A stretch of 64,000 nucleotides of DNA from Bacillus sp. (in: firmicutes) (GCA_017656295.1 JACDOC010000001.1:473611-537610), one strand, 5' to 3'; positions 1 through 8,614 are shown, numbered from the stretch's first letter. The notes: a model not told the origin generated them from the letters alone. Numbers and translations: made by a program.

Positions 1-84
1 CAAAAATAAGTACATTGAAGGAATATTTGTATGAATATTGTAATTTTGGCTGTGCTTATTTTGTATTGAAAAAAGTAGACAAAT

Positions 85-118
85 AATCGGTCAGAAAAGA
101 TCGTTCTTCTGACCGATT
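85..118 (-). terminator. Likely terminator of the 127-420 gene
   Basis: A perfect 12-bp inverted repeat, AATCGGTCAGAA paired with TTCTGACCGATT, lies just past the stop of the leftward gene. On the minus strand the following bases are only moderately T-rich, so efficiency is uncertain. Confidence 0.45.
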
Positions 119-126
119 GGTTGACG

Positions 127-420
127 CTATCCTTCATCAGTGCCGTATGGAGGCTCGCTATTTTTGGACTTTTCGTCATGGGGAGGATGGGCCCCGTCCA
201 TTTGTCGTGGCAAGTCTTGGTGAAGTGTTCTAACTTCATAATTAAAGGCACTATAATAGCGTTGTCCTTTTCTCCAAGGCGTTGATTTGTTGAAAACAGG
301 ATTATCTTTTCCCCGAGGGGATCCATACGCTCCTTCTGGTAATCCCTCTGGTATTAAAAAATTTCTCATCGTTTCCACGTTGGAGAAATCAGAATATTGT
401 TCCGAGTCGCGATTTGTCAA
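127..420 (-). CDS. Conserved small hydrophilic protein, function unknown
   Basis: A protein of about 97 residues, rich in Pro, Gly, Asp and aromatic residues, with no membrane segment or signal peptide. Its composition (stretches such as GSPRGKDNP and STPWRKGQRYY) suggests an extended or largely disordered cytosolic protein. It resembles a short Bacillaceae family that I recall only as 'cytosolic protein'; no function is known to me. I placed the start at a TTG at 418-420, because GAGGTGA lies five bases upstream on the minus strand. A GTG three codons earlier would overlap that ribosome binding site. The next gene, also leftward, starts at 776. Confidence 0.6.
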   Translation of the reverse strand: MTNRDSEQYSDFSNVETMRNFLIPEGLPEGAYGSPRGKDNPVFNKSTPWRKGQRYYSAFNYEVRTLHQDLPRQMDGAHPPHDEKSKNSEPPYGTDEG

Positions 421-512
421 CAGTCTCACCTCGAATGTGAGGATAATGAAATGGATGGTTCCATTTCTTTTTTAGTATATGTGCCCCCTCTGAACTTATT
501 CAAAACGCGCAG

Positions 513-776
513 TTACACGACTTCATATAAAAAAGAACGCAATTCATTTCCTTCTTCTTCGTTTAATTGAAAAACATGCTCTAAATATCCTGGTTCGTCT
601 AAATCGTCTCGGCCAATAATCGCATACTGATTGCTTTGTAAATTTAATATTAACTGTTTTCCGTAATAACGATCGGTTTGAAGAATAGCTAAGTCGTACC
701 GTTGTGATTCACCCATAAAGCTAACAAAACGAATGTTCGCTGTTTCTTTTTGATCATACAAAAAAAATCGTTCCAT
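513..776 (-). CDS. DUF3055-type conserved protein
   Basis: An 87-residue soluble protein that I recognise by sequence as the DUF3055 family (N-terminal MERFFLYD, central TDRYYGK, IIGRDDLDEPGY). The family has no established biochemical role. It starts with ATG preceded by AGGAGG at an eight-base spacing on the minus strand. It probably shares a transcript with the 127-420 gene and is divergent from yutE. The C-terminal half is acidic (EEEGNEL), and there are no cysteines or obvious catalytic motifs. Confidence 0.75.
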   Translation of the reverse strand: MERFFLYDQKETANIRFVSFMGESQRYDLAILQTDRYYGKQLILNLQSNQYAIIGRDDLDEPGYLEHVFQLNEEEGNELRSFLYEVV

Positions 777-915
777 GTATTGTTCCTCCTGTCCTTTTCA
801 TTTTTCATCATACCAAATTCGTTTCAATGTAGGAAAGGTGTGATACAATAAGGTTGGAGAATATAGCTAAAAAGGAAGTAAAACCATTCCTTCTTTGTTG
901 GAAAGGGTGTTCATC

Positions 916-1353
916 ATGTATTTTGTGGATCGCCAAAAAATTGAACAAACGCTTCAATTTTACGATCGGCAATTAGAATTATTAGAAAAGGAAGCTAGTT
1001 GGGAAACGGATGTACAAAAAGCAGCCTTAGAACGGATTTGTCACACTATCATTGAAGCAGTTTTAGATGTGGGCAACAGTATGATTGATGGCTTTATTAT
1101 GCGAGATCCAGGCAGCTTTGAAGATATTGTTGATATTTTACTCGATGAAAAAGTGATTACTGAAGAAGTTGAAAAAAGCTTAAAGCAAATCATTGGTTGG
1201 CGTAAACAACTAGTACAAAACTATATGGAAGTCGACCACGAAGGGCTATCCAATACGTTTCAGCAGCATTTGAAGCAAATCCGTCCATTCAGTCAAATGG
1301 TACGCAATTATTTAGAAACCGAATTAGGGCCAGTTTCTGCATTCAAAAATTAA
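916..1353 (+). CDS. yutE: HepT-like DUF86 protein YutE
   Basis: A 145-residue all-helical protein matching YutE of Bacillus (N-terminal MYFVDR, C-terminal ETELGPVSAFK). DUF86/HepT proteins are the RNase or antitoxin-associated half of HepT-MntA type toxin-antitoxin pairs and usually carry an R-x(4-6)-H motif; here RICHTI is the nearest match, at about residues 44-49. No MntA-like nucleotidyltransferase neighbours it, so it is an orphan, as in B. subtilis as I recall. In-frame codons run upstream to 895, but ATG at 916 is preferred because GAAAGG lies nine bases before it and the family begins MYFVD. Confidence 0.8.
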   Translation: MYFVDRQKIEQTLQFYDRQLELLEKEASWETDVQKAALERICHTIIEAVLDVGNSMIDGFIMRDPGSFEDIVDILLDEKVITEEVEKSLKQIIGWRKQLVQNYMEVDHEGLSNTFQQHLKQIRPFSQMVRNYLETELGPVSAFKN

Positions 1354-1359
1354 GCAAGG

Positions 1360-1387
1360 ACGCTTTCGTTATGAAAGCGTTTTTATT
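1360..1387 (+). terminator. yutE terminator
   Basis: ACGCTTTC and GAAAGCGT form an 8-bp stem with a five-base loop followed by TTTTATTT, immediately downstream of yutE. Confidence 0.85.
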
Positions 1388-1576
1388 TGTTGTACACGTA
1401 CAATAGGGTGAAGTATATCATCAGATAAAATAAGTGGAAAATGCAAATAATGTCGACAAAACTGTAAAAAAGTTAAGGAAAACTGAAAATAATCCTTGCT
1501 GAACCGGGAAATAAATCGTTACATACGAAAAATAATCTACTAAACAAAGGTATCAACTAAGAGGAGTGAGACAAAT

Positions 1577-2341
1577 ATGAAATCATACAAAGGATATTTA
1601 ATCGATTTAGATGGCACGATGTATCGCGGAAAAGAGAAAATTGAAGCAGCTGGCCGATTTGTTCACCGACTTATTGATAAGGGACTTCCTTATTTATTTG
1701 TGACGAACAATTCATCACGAACACCTGAACAAGTTGCTGAAAAACTGAATCGATTTGACATCCCAACCCGCCCTGAGCAAGTGTTTACAACTAGTATGGC
1801 TACCGCTAATTATATGTATGAACGAAAACCGAACGCAACCGTTTATGTTATTGGAGAAGAAGGAATTCGAACCGCTTTATTAGAAAAAGGATTTAAGCTT
1901 GTTGAAGAAAAACCAGATTTTGTCGTCGTCGGTATTGACCGTTCGATAACGTATGAAAAGCTGGCGCTCGCTTGCTTAGGTGTTCGTAACGGGGCAACGT
2001 TTATTTCAACGAATGGAGATATTGCAATTCCAACTGAGCGTGGCTTGTTACCTGGGAATGGTTCATTGACATCTGTTGTTACCGTCTCTACCCAAACGGA
2101 GCCTATTTTTATTGGAAAGCCTGAACCAATTATTATGGAACAGGCTTTAAAAGTGCTTGGCACATCAAAAGAAGACACCATTATGGTCGGAGATAACTAC
2201 CATACGGACATTTTAGCGGGTCTTCGTACGGGAATCGACACCCTGCTAGTTCATACAGGAGTAACGACAAAAGAAGCGTTAAAAGAGGTTGATTTCCAAC
2301 CAACCTATACGGTCGATTCTCTTGATGATTGGACAGTATAA
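1577..2341 (+). CDS. yutF: HAD-IIA phosphatase YutF (NagD family)
   Basis: A 254-residue haloacid dehalogenase-fold phosphatase. HAD motif I is DLDGT at residues 10-14, motif II FVTNNSS at about 42-48, the motif III lysine sits in GKPEP near 180, and motif IV is GDNYHTD near 205. The length and the 4-nitrophenylphosphatase/NagD-like cap fit subclass IIA. The family dephosphorylates small sugar or nucleoside phosphates in the cytosol; its in vivo substrate is unproven. GAGGAGTGAG precedes the ATG. It is followed directly by a non-coding mobile-element copy and then by convergent yutG. Confidence 0.9.
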   Translation: MKSYKGYLIDLDGTMYRGKEKIEAAGRFVHRLIDKGLPYLFVTNNSSRTPEQVAEKLNRFDIPTRPEQVFTTSMATANYMYERKPNATVYVIGEEGIRTALLEKGFKLVEEKPDFVVVGIDRSITYEKLALACLGVRNGATFISTNGDIAIPTERGLLPGNGSLTSVVTVSTQTEPIFIGKPEPIIMEQALKVLGTSKEDTIMVGDNYHTDILAGLRTGIDTLLVHTGVTTKEALKEVDFQPTYTVDSLDDWTV

Positions 2342-2354
2342 TTAATAATTAATA

Positions 2355-2544
2355 GGCTCTGTTAAGCGATACTGTTGATATTTATACATTACGCTTGTGG
2401 CGGACGGTTTCCGCGGGCAAGCCGCAAGGTGCAAGCCGCTTCCCTCGCTACGCTCAAGTAAGGGTCTTGCGGCTTCTTGTTCCCGCTGGAGTCGCCGCCG
2501 TGTGAATAACTTGCTAAAAATCAACAATGACTTATAACAGAGCC
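2355..2544. mobile_element. MITE-like non-coding element, copy 1 (190 bp)
   Basis: The element begins GGCTCTGTTA and ends TAACAGAGCC, with terminal inverted repeats matching at about 19 of 25 positions and a second shared block (TGTTGAT/ATCAACA) at the inner edge. The interior is GC-rich and self-complementary, with AAGCCGC and GCGGCTT arms. There is no open reading frame of merit. A second copy of about 183 bp lies at 36749-36931 in the same orientation. The termini look like those of an IS1182-type element, but that assignment is inference. It sits between the yutF stop and a strong bidirectional terminator. Confidence 0.75.
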
Positions 2545-2552
2545 AATTAATT

Positions 2553-2585
2553 AAAAAGGTATCGGGAAACACCCGATACCTTTTT
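2553..2585. terminator. Bidirectional terminator, yutF/yutG
   Basis: AAAAAGGTATCGGG pairs perfectly with CCCGATACCTTTTT over a five-base loop, giving A and T tracts on both sides. The yutG stop codon lies within its right T-tract. Confidence 0.88.
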
Positions 2586-3087
2586 AATCATCTTCATCGA
2601 TAGAATGATGAGCTAACCGGCTGGAGGCGGCTGCCGCAATAGCCCCGACGATATCGTCTAAAAAGGTATGACACATTCTAGAAGATTTATCATTAAGTTT
2701 TTTTAATATTCCAGGCTTTTGTTTATCGATGTAACCGTAATTCGTAAACCCAATCGATCCGTACACATTGACGATAGAAAAGGCTAAAATCTCATCGATT
2801 CCGTATAGCCCTTCATCGACAGAAATGATCGATTGTAGTGGTTCATTAAGCAACTTTTGTTCCGCTAATTTATCTAACTGAATACCAGTTAAAATGGCAT
2901 TTTGTACTTCCCGCTTGGAAAGGACGCGTTCCACGTTATATATACATTCTTCTATTTCTAATTTGGGGTAGTATTTTTTTTGAAGGAACATCACCAATTC
3001 AGCAATATCCTCAATTTTAACCCCACGCTCGTACAACCATTGTCTAGCTACTTGCTTGGTACTCATTTTATTTTGTTCAATCCCCAT
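2584..3087 (-). CDS. yutG: YutG, phosphatidylglycerophosphatase A-like protein (LtrC-like)
   Basis: A 167-residue protein resembling the PgpA/LtrC group of Firmicutes (Listeria LtrC is linked to growth in the cold). The C-terminal half has the family features: a Gly-rich YGSIGFTNYGYIDK stretch near residues 108-121, then FLDDIVGAIAAAASSRLAHH. PgpA enzymes dephosphorylate phosphatidylglycerophosphate, but this soluble group lacks the usual membrane helices and its activity is less certain. ATG at 3087 has AAAGGTG upstream at good spacing. It is convergent with yutF and divergent from yutH. Confidence 0.75.
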   Translation of the reverse strand: MGIEQNKMSTKQVARQWLYERGVKIEDIAELVMFLQKKYYPKLEIEECIYNVERVLSKREVQNAILTGIQLDKLAEQKLLNEPLQSIISVDEGLYGIDEILAFSIVNVYGSIGFTNYGYIDKQKPGILKKLNDKSSRMCHTFLDDIVGAIAAAASSRLAHHSIDEDD

Positions 3088-3275
3088 TTTATTTCACCTT
3101 TTCTAATAGAATTTAAATCAATATATGACAATATTGAGTCATTTATACGGACAACCTTTGTCTTCAATTGCATATTGGTTTTTACCTTTCGCATATATTT
3201 GAAATAAAGAACAATTTCAAGTCGTATTTATATTTCCTCAGAACAAAGAAATTCAAACACCAAAGGAGGAGGAAG

Positions 3276-4295
3276 ATGACCCACCCTATCTTGGAAAAGT
3301 ATTTTTCCATAAAAGGAGCCCAACCTGTTCATTGGAAAGATGGGTATGAGACGTATATATATAACGGTTTTCTATATAGTATTGTGATGGTTACACATGT
3401 GGAACAAGAAACAATGGAAGAATTATACGAAATGTCGGAACACCTAGTGAAAGAAGGGGATCGTTATGTTGCCACGTTCGTATTATCAAAACAAAATAAA
3501 TTTTTAGTCACTGAAAAAGATCAAGATTTCGTCTTATTGAAAGCGCCGTTGCGCTATGCTCCATCTCACGTACGTTTTGGAAGAAAATTAGGGAAGCTTC
3601 ATCGCATGGGTCGTTCCATTCAAAAAACAATTACAGCCACTAGTCGTATGGGACAATGGAAAGATCTCTGGAGCAAAAGGCTACAGCAAATGGAAAACGT
3701 TTGGAACGAAATGGTGCGTGAACATCCCAATACTCCGTTTACGAAATACTTTGTCGAATCGTTTCCGTATTATTTAGGATTAACCGAAACAGCCATTCAA
3801 TATTTAGTCGATACGGAAATTGATGATAAACCTCTTGCTCAAGATGCCGGCACGATATGTCACGAGCACTTTTATGATGACGCATGGGGTAAAAAGTATT
3901 GGATCCATCATCCATTTGATTGGGTATTTGACCATGCAAGTAGAGATTTGTCCGAATGGGTGAGAGGAAAGTACTTTCGGTTTACGTCTACTTTTCATCC
4001 GGATGTCGAACAGTTTTTTGGAGAATATCAAACAGTAAATTCTTTGTCGTCCTTTTCATGGCGACTATTATATGCACGTCTATTGTTTCCGCTTCATTAC
4101 TTTGAATGCATTGAAGAATATTTTTTAGTGGCGTCAGAACAAAAACAAAAGCAATTAGAAGAACAATTAGAAAAATGTTTACGTTATTCAACGGATTATG
4201 AGCGCTTTTTATCATCATTTTATCATGTGGCCCGCGTCCCTTTACGAAAGTATAAGATTCCGACAATCAAGTGGCTTGGAAAGCCTGTATTATAG
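3276..4295 (+). CDS. yutH: YutH, CotS-related spore coat protein
   Basis: A 339-residue protein with the kinase-like fold of the CotS/YutH family of spore coat-associated proteins. The reading frame is open from 3168, but ATG at 3276 has AAAGGAGGAGG immediately upstream and begins MTHPILEKYF, as expected. A HRMG loop and a DWVFDH motif with acidic residues near the middle recall the aminoglycoside-kinase-like active site. Whether it phosphorylates anything is unknown. The gene supports a sporulating host; no sporulation sigma-factor promoter was identified by eye. A hydroxyacid dehydrogenase follows 50 bp downstream. Confidence 0.8.
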   Translation: MTHPILEKYFSIKGAQPVHWKDGYETYIYNGFLYSIVMVTHVEQETMEELYEMSEHLVKEGDRYVATFVLSKQNKFLVTEKDQDFVLLKAPLRYAPSHVRFGRKLGKLHRMGRSIQKTITATSRMGQWKDLWSKRLQQMENVWNEMVREHPNTPFTKYFVESFPYYLGLTETAIQYLVDTEIDDKPLAQDAGTICHEHFYDDAWGKKYWIHHPFDWVFDHASRDLSEWVRGKYFRFTSTFHPDVEQFFGEYQTVNSLSSFSWRLLYARLLFPLHYFECIEEYFLVASEQKQKQLEEQLEKCLRYSTDYERFLSSFYHVARVPLRKYKIPTIKWLGKPVL

Positions 4296-4345
4296 TGATT
4301 ATTCTTATGCTACAATAAAGAAAAAAAGAAAAGGGTCGAAGCAAC

Positions 4346-5311
4346 ATGACAAAACCATACGTTTTTATCACACGCAAATTACCAGATGAAGTAGTCGAAC
4401 CGTTATCAACATTAGCTCATATCGAAATGTGGCCATCGGAAGACGAAGTTGTACCTAGAGACCTTTTATTAGAACAAGCCGCTCAAGCGAATGGATTGCT
4501 CACGATGCTCTCCGACCAAATCGATGAAGAGTTGTTCGAGAAAGCTCCGAAATTACAAGTGGTTGCTAATTTAGCTGTAGGATATGACAACATTGATGTC
4601 ATAGCAGCACGAAAAAGAGGAATTATCGTTTGTAATACTCCGGATGTGTTGACCGAAACAACTGCTGACTTAACATTTGCTCTTCTTATGACGACTGCAA
4701 GAAGAATCGTGGAAGCGGACCGGTACGTACGAGAAGGACATTGGAAAAGTTGGTCACCGTTATTACTTGCTGGGACCGATATTCACCATAAAACGATTGG
4801 GATTTTTGGTATGGGGAAAATTGGCGAAGCGGTTGCGCATCGGGCGAAAGGTTTTCATATGAATATTCTTTATCATAACCGTAAGCGGAATGAACAAGCT
4901 GAACAACAACTTGGAGCGATCTACTGTTCCTTTGAAGAGTTATTATCGGAATCGGATTTTGTGGTTTGTCTGGCGCCACTCACGGAGCAAACGAAAGGAA
5001 TGTTTAATTATGATGCGTTCCGTCGGATGAAACGTTCAGCTATTTTTATTAACGCGGGGCGTGGTCCGATTGTCGTAGAACAAGATTTAATCCGCGCGTT
5101 AGAAGAGAAAGAAATTCGTGGGGCAGGATTAGACGTGTTTGAAAAAGAACCTATTGATGAACATCATCCGTTGTTATCTTTCCCAACTGTAGTTGCCCTC
5201 CCACATATCGGAAGTGCTACAGAGGAAACTCGTTATGGTATGATGCAATTGGCCGTTGAAAATATCATGGCTGTTTTATCAGGAAAATCGCCTAAAACGC
5301 CTGTGAAATAA
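4346..5311 (+). CDS. D-2-hydroxyacid dehydrogenase (glyoxylate/glycerate type)
   Basis: A 321-residue NAD(P)-dependent dehydrogenase of the D-isomer family. The Rossmann loop GMGKIGEAV is at about residues 155-163. The catalytic Arg lies in NAGRGP near 239, the Glu in KEPIDE near 268, and the His in LPHIGSAT near 286. Length and motif spacing fit glyoxylate/hydroxypyruvate reductase or D-glycerate dehydrogenase (GyaR-like), which interconvert 2-oxo and D-2-hydroxy acids in the cytosol. Substrate choice cannot be read from sequence. It starts at ATG with AAGGGTCG upstream and may be cotranscribed with yutH. A strong terminator follows its stop. Confidence 0.85.
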   Translation: MTKPYVFITRKLPDEVVEPLSTLAHIEMWPSEDEVVPRDLLLEQAAQANGLLTMLSDQIDEELFEKAPKLQVVANLAVGYDNIDVIAARKRGIIVCNTPDVLTETTADLTFALLMTTARRIVEADRYVREGHWKSWSPLLLAGTDIHHKTIGIFGMGKIGEAVAHRAKGFHMNILYHNRKRNEQAEQQLGAIYCSFEELLSESDFVVCLAPLTEQTKGMFNYDAFRRMKRSAIFINAGRGPIVVEQDLIRALEEKEIRGAGLDVFEKEPIDEHHPLLSFPTVVALPHIGSATEETRYGMMQLAVENIMAVLSGKSPKTPVK

Positions 5312-5343
5312 AAAAATGATCGGGATCTACCCGATCATTTTTT
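5311..5343. terminator. Bidirectional terminator, dehydrogenase/yutI
   Basis: AAAAAATGATCGGG and CCCGATCATTTTTT form a perfect 14-bp stem with a five-base loop between convergent genes. Confidence 0.92.
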
Positions 5344-5346
5344 ATA

Positions 5347-5583
5347 TTAGAATACTTGTTCTACTTCAACGACGCCAGGAACTTCTTCAAGAAGAGCGCG
5401 TTCAATACCAGCTTTTAACGTAATAGTGGAGCTTGGGCAGCTACCACATGCACCTAAAAGGCGAAGTTTGACGACACCGTCTTCTACGTCAACAAGCTCA
5501 CAGTCTCCTCCGTCGCGAAGTAGGAATGGGCGTAATTTATCTAATACTTCTTGTACTTGTTCTTTCATTGTTTGATCAGACAT
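5347..5583 (-). CDS. yutI: YutI, NifU C-terminal domain Fe-S protein
   Basis: A 78-residue protein consisting only of the Nfu/NifU C-terminal domain. The CxxC cluster-binding motif is clear ([13 protein letters not shown], at about residues 44-56). Such single-domain Nfu proteins carry and deliver Fe-S clusters in the cytosol. The surroundings contain several Fe-S or redox proteins (yuzD, yutJ, yuzB, yutM, yumC), consistent with a role in cluster handling. ATG at 5583 is preceded on the minus strand by AAAGGAGTCGA. It is divergent from yuzD. Confidence 0.9.
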   Translation of the reverse strand: MSDQTMKEQVQEVLDKLRPFLLRDGGDCELVDVEDGVVKLRLLGACGSCPSSTITLKAGIERALLEEVPGVVEVEQVF

Positions 5584-5745
5584 TACTATCGACTCCTTTC
5601 CTTATTACCATTATAATGACATTTCACAAAAAAATCTATTGAAGAATTAAGAAGTACGCTATTACCCAAAACCCTTCTTCATATGTTTAGAAATTTAGCA
5701 CACTTTCATGTACAATATTAGTGAATCAACAAAGGGGGAAACGAA

Positions 5746-6069
5746 ATGGAAAAAGTAGCTGAAATTGTCGTTTATGGGGCCGAACAAGTTTGCCCTAGCT
5801 GTGTGAACTTACCTTCATCCAAAGAAACCTATGAATGGTTAGAGGCTGCCATATCACGTAAATTTCCAAATCAGCCGTTTACGATAAAGTATGTTGATAT
5901 TTTTCAACCTCCAGAAGATGAAGAAATGAAAGCTTTTGCGATACGAGTGATTGAAGAAGATTTATTTTATCCCGTAGTTGTCATTGAAGGGGAAATTGTG
6001 GGAGAAGGTAATCCGAAGCTAAAGACGATATATGCCAAATTAGAAAAATACGGATATCGCGCGGAATAA
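5746..6069 (+). CDS. yuzD: YuzD, DUF1462 thioredoxin-like protein
   Basis: A 107-residue protein of the YuzD/DUF1462 family, with a thioredoxin-like pattern and a CPSC motif near residues 16-19 followed by LPSSKETYEW. The C-terminal part holds YPVVVIEGEIVGEGNPKL, a cis-Pro-like edge seen in glutaredoxin folds. It is probably a disulfide oxidoreductase acting in the cytosol; no partner is known. AAAGGGGG precedes the ATG. It is divergent from yutI, which also carries a CxxC pair. Confidence 0.8.
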   Translation: MEKVAEIVVYGAEQVCPSCVNLPSSKETYEWLEAAISRKFPNQPFTIKYVDIFQPPEDEEMKAFAIRVIEEDLFYPVVVIEGEIVGEGNPKLKTIYAKLEKYGYRAE

Positions 6070-6100
6070 AAAATTTCTAAAGGAAAAAATAAAAAGAACA

Positions 6101-6141
6101 AGAGCTATCGTTTCCAGTAACGGAGACGCTAGCTCTTTTTT
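6101..6141. terminator. Terminator, yuzD/yutJ
   Basis: A 15-bp stem (AGAGCTA then CGTTTCC, with one mismatch and one G-U pair) ends in TTTTTT just before the convergent yutJ stop. Confidence 0.85.
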
Positions 6142-6143
6142 GA

Positions 6144-7211
6144 TTATCCGTTATGATATTTGTACATCCAAAGAATACCGGACTTTAGTAGGCGTGCAAC
6201 CCGTCCAGTAATCGCTCGGTCGGCGACAAGGCCAAACCCGTGTTTTTTCCCAAGGGAGCCTAATACACCTTTTAATTTAATCTGCGGTAGTTCTTCCGGA
6301 AGCTCTTCGCCTTTCCAGCGTTTAAGTAACACTTGGACAATTTGCTCTGCTTGACCTTCAGCTAATTGCGCACTTGGTGCATGTGGTAAGCTAGCACAGT
6401 CGCCTACAACGTACACATGTTCATCGTTAGGTAAATTATGATATTTCGTTAAAATGACCCGACCTTGAGGATCTTTTTCTACATCCAATTCGCGAACGAT
6501 ACGGTTCGGTTGAATACCTGCAGTCCATACAATGACGTCGCATTTAACCGGCTCATCATGATTGTATAAAACGGTTGGCTCAACTTTCGTTACGTTCGCG
6601 TTGTTAATGACTTCTACTCCGTGTGTTTCAAACCAGTCTTGAACGTACGTGCTTAAGCGATCTGGGAATGAAGATAAAATGTGTTTTCCACGGTCAAATA
6701 ATTTAATATGCAGGTCCGGCCGACTTTCCCGTAACTCGCTGGCTAATTCAACGCCGCTTAGTCCAGCACCGACAATTCCGACAACAGAATTTGCTGGTAA
6801 GTTATTTAACGCTTGGTACGTGTCTCGGGATTTCTCAATGGATTGAATGCTATACGTGTACTCTTTGGCACCTGGAACGTTATGATATTTATCTTCGCAG
6901 CCAAGACCAATAATTAAATCATCATAAGAAATTGATTCTTCATCTTTTAAGTGAACGAGCTTATTTTCTAAATCGATGCCTGTGACTTCCGCATACTTAG
7001 CGGTTAACCGTGGATGTTCTGGGAAAGGCACCCGAACATGGTGATCAGAAATGGTTCCAGCAGCTAGTGCGTAATATTCCGTTTTTAAACAATGGTACGG
7101 CACCTTGTCTACCAGTGTAATGGAAACGTCTTCCGGTAGATTGTTTGGTAATAAACGGAGGAGAACGCGCATATTTCCATATCCTCCACCAAGAAGCACT
7201 AAATGTTTCAT
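6144..7211 (-). CDS. yutJ: YutJ, type II NADH dehydrogenase-like flavoprotein
   Basis: A 355-residue two-dinucleotide-binding-domain flavoprotein. The FAD motif GGGYGN lies at the N-terminus (about residues 7-12), the NAD(P)H motif GAGLSGVELA near 149-158, and the second FAD motif VVGDCAS near 285. It belongs with NADH:quinone reductases of the NDH-2 type but lacks an obvious C-terminal membrane-anchoring helix, so binding to the membrane would be peripheral. The frame extends upstream to 7256, but ATG at 7211 is chosen because AGGGGA precedes it by seven bases and the FAD motif then sits at the usual distance. A paralogue, yumB, lies at 10358. Confidence 0.85.
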   Translation of the reverse strand: MKHLVLLGGGYGNMRVLLRLLPNNLPEDVSITLVDKVPYHCLKTEYYALAAGTISDHHVRVPFPEHPRLTAKYAEVTGIDLENKLVHLKDEESISYDDLIIGLGCEDKYHNVPGAKEYTYSIQSIEKSRDTYQALNNLPANSVVGIVGAGLSGVELASELRESRPDLHIKLFDRGKHILSSFPDRLSTYVQDWFETHGVEVINNANVTKVEPTVLYNHDEPVKCDVIVWTAGIQPNRIVRELDVEKDPQGRVILTKYHNLPNDEHVYVVGDCASLPHAPSAQLAEGQAEQIVQVLLKRWKGEELPEELPQIKLKGVLGSLGKKHGFGLVADRAITGRVARLLKSGILWMYKYHNG

Positions 7212-7388
7212 GAAAATTTCCCCTTTTGCACAATGCTTATATCTGTCTTGATTCAACTGTGCTTTTTTTCAAAAAATACGTATTTGTCAATTAGTTTTTC
7301 TTTTCCATAAAAAAGTATAGCGAAATCCCTGCAAATTCACAACACAATTAGGGAAAATTATTCAAAATCTGACATACAGCTTAATTCA

Positions 7389-7417
7389 TTGACGTGTCTG
7401 AAGAAAAAAGGTACGAT
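7389..7417 (+). promoter_or_regulatory. sigma-A-type promoter for yuzB
   Basis: TTGACG and TACGAT are separated by exactly 17 bases and lie about 27 bases before the chosen yuzB start. Confidence 0.55.
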
Positions 7418-7443
7418 AAACAATTAGTAGAGGGGTGATCAAG

Positions 7444-7683
7444 TTGATTAAACCGATTATTGAGTTTTGTGTAAGTAACCTTGCGAGCGGTGCCCAGCGC
7501 GCAAGAGAAATACTAGAGAAAGATCCAGATTTAGATATTGTCGAATATAGTTGTTTAGGCTATTGTGGGAAATGTGCGGAAACGTTATATGCACTCGTGA
7601 ATGGAGAAATGGTCACTGGAGAAACACCAGAGGATTTAGTTAAAAATATTTATAAATATTTGGAAGAAAATCCGATGTTTTAA
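7444..7683 (+). CDS. yuzB: YuzB, DUF1450 small cysteine protein
   Basis: A 79-residue protein matching YuzB: N-terminal IIEFCVSN, central [11 protein letters not shown]-terminal EENPMF. The four conserved cysteines, including a CGKC pair, resemble a ferredoxin-like thioredoxin fold that may bind a cluster or act in redox chemistry, but no function has been established to my knowledge. TTG at 7444 is chosen: AGGGGTGA lies five bases upstream, whereas the GTG at 7435 would overlap that ribosome binding site. It is divergent from yutJ, with a sigma-A-like promoter just upstream. Confidence 0.8.
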   Translation: MIKPIIEFCVSNLASGAQRAREILEKDPDLDIVEYSCLGYCGKCAETLYALVNGEMVTGETPEDLVKNIYKYLEENPMF

Positions 7684-7684
7684 T

Positions 7685-7723
7685 AAAAAAGCAATCTATT
7701 ACCAAGGAAGGGATTGCTTTTTT
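7685..7723. terminator. Bidirectional terminator, yuzB/DUF2225 gene
   Basis: AAAAAAGCAATC and GATTGCTTTTTT form a perfect 12-bp stem between convergent genes. Confidence 0.9.
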
Positions 7724-8423
7724 AGTTGGTGGCACTTTTTTTGTATGCTTCCCGCGTTAGGTACCATTGTTCACGAGCCATCTCAACTATCCGTTTTTCA
7801 ATCGTATGCTTTCGTAATTGAAACACGCGGGAGAAATAAGAAGCAGCTTGAATGTATTGTCCTGTACGACGTGATAATTCCCCAATTAAATATAAGAGTT
7901 TGACTTCGGACATTCCATAGCGTGGGACGTCTTCGATCAGATAAGCATTGACATATTCTTGAACAGCTAATTTTAAAAAGCGCTGTTCTTCTTCATGGTT
8001 GTTCATTATTCGGTAAAGCCAAGCTGTCCGTAAGTACAAGCCAGCGATCACAATATGTTTTTCTTTTTTTTCAATACCGCAAAAGATAGCTAATTTGTAT
8101 GTATTTATTGATTCTTCAATCGTTCGGTGTCCTCCGTAATTTTTAGGTGTCCATCGTTCAAACAACGTAAGCGCTAATTTGTCTTTTATAGCTGGAATAA
8201 ATTTTGGATAAAAATCGTCCGTAAATGAGTATCCACAATGAGGACAAACGTGAACATTATATATCAAAGGATTTAGTTCTTTAGAAATGTATAACGGACA
8301 AAAATCGGTATCCAGTCCTTTTAATTTTACGAATCTGGACCGAATTTTGGTTGTTGTAAATGGCTGTTCACAAAGATGGCAGCTAATATTTCGTTCAAAG
8401 TAAGGAGATAGTATTTCCATCAT
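7722..8423 (-). CDS. DUF2225 protein with zinc-ribbon cysteines
   Basis: A 233-residue soluble protein of the DUF2225 family. The N-terminal quarter contains two CxxC pairs (CHLC near residues 15-18 and CPHC near 60-63), typical of a zinc ribbon. The rest is helical with TPR-like repeats (AGLYLRTAWLYR, LYLIGELSRRTGQ, AASYFSRVFQL). The function is unknown. Two adjacent ATG codons begin the gene; AAGGTGA is better spaced for the second one (8420), so the protein may start one residue later. It is convergent with yuzB and divergent from yutM. Confidence 0.75.
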   Translation of the reverse strand: MMEILSPYFERNISCHLCEQPFTTTKIRSRFVKLKGLDTDFCPLYISKELNPLIYNVHVCPHCGYSFTDDFYPKFIPAIKDKLALTLFERWTPKNYGGHRTIEESINTYKLAIFCGIEKKEKHIVIAGLYLRTAWLYRIMNNHEEEQRFLKLAVQEYVNAYLIEDVPRYGMSEVKLLYLIGELSRRTGQYIQAASYFSRVFQLRKHTIEKRIVEMAREQWYLTREAYKKSATN

Positions 8424-8614
8424 TTCACCTTCAGTTATTACTTTTTCGTTCGATTAACTTAGGTCGTTATAACTATACTTTGATTATAATGTGTGTAGAG
8501 TGAAAAAAGAACTAGGTTTGATAAAAAATGGGGAACTCAATTAGTTGAGGGACAAAAGAGAAAGGGATATACTAGTAGTAAAACCTCACTTTTGAATGTT
8601 TGGAGGTGGAAATG

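Noticed and set aside
1434..1491. GTGGAAAA and GTCGACAAA words resembling the GTGGACAAA array
   Set aside because: Only two or three weak cores and no constant spacing, so it may be a remnant but cannot be called a repeat array.
2342..2572. A 76-codon minus-strand frame in the repeat element
   Set aside because: It spans the inverted ends of the MITE-like element and is interrupted differently in the second copy; not coding.
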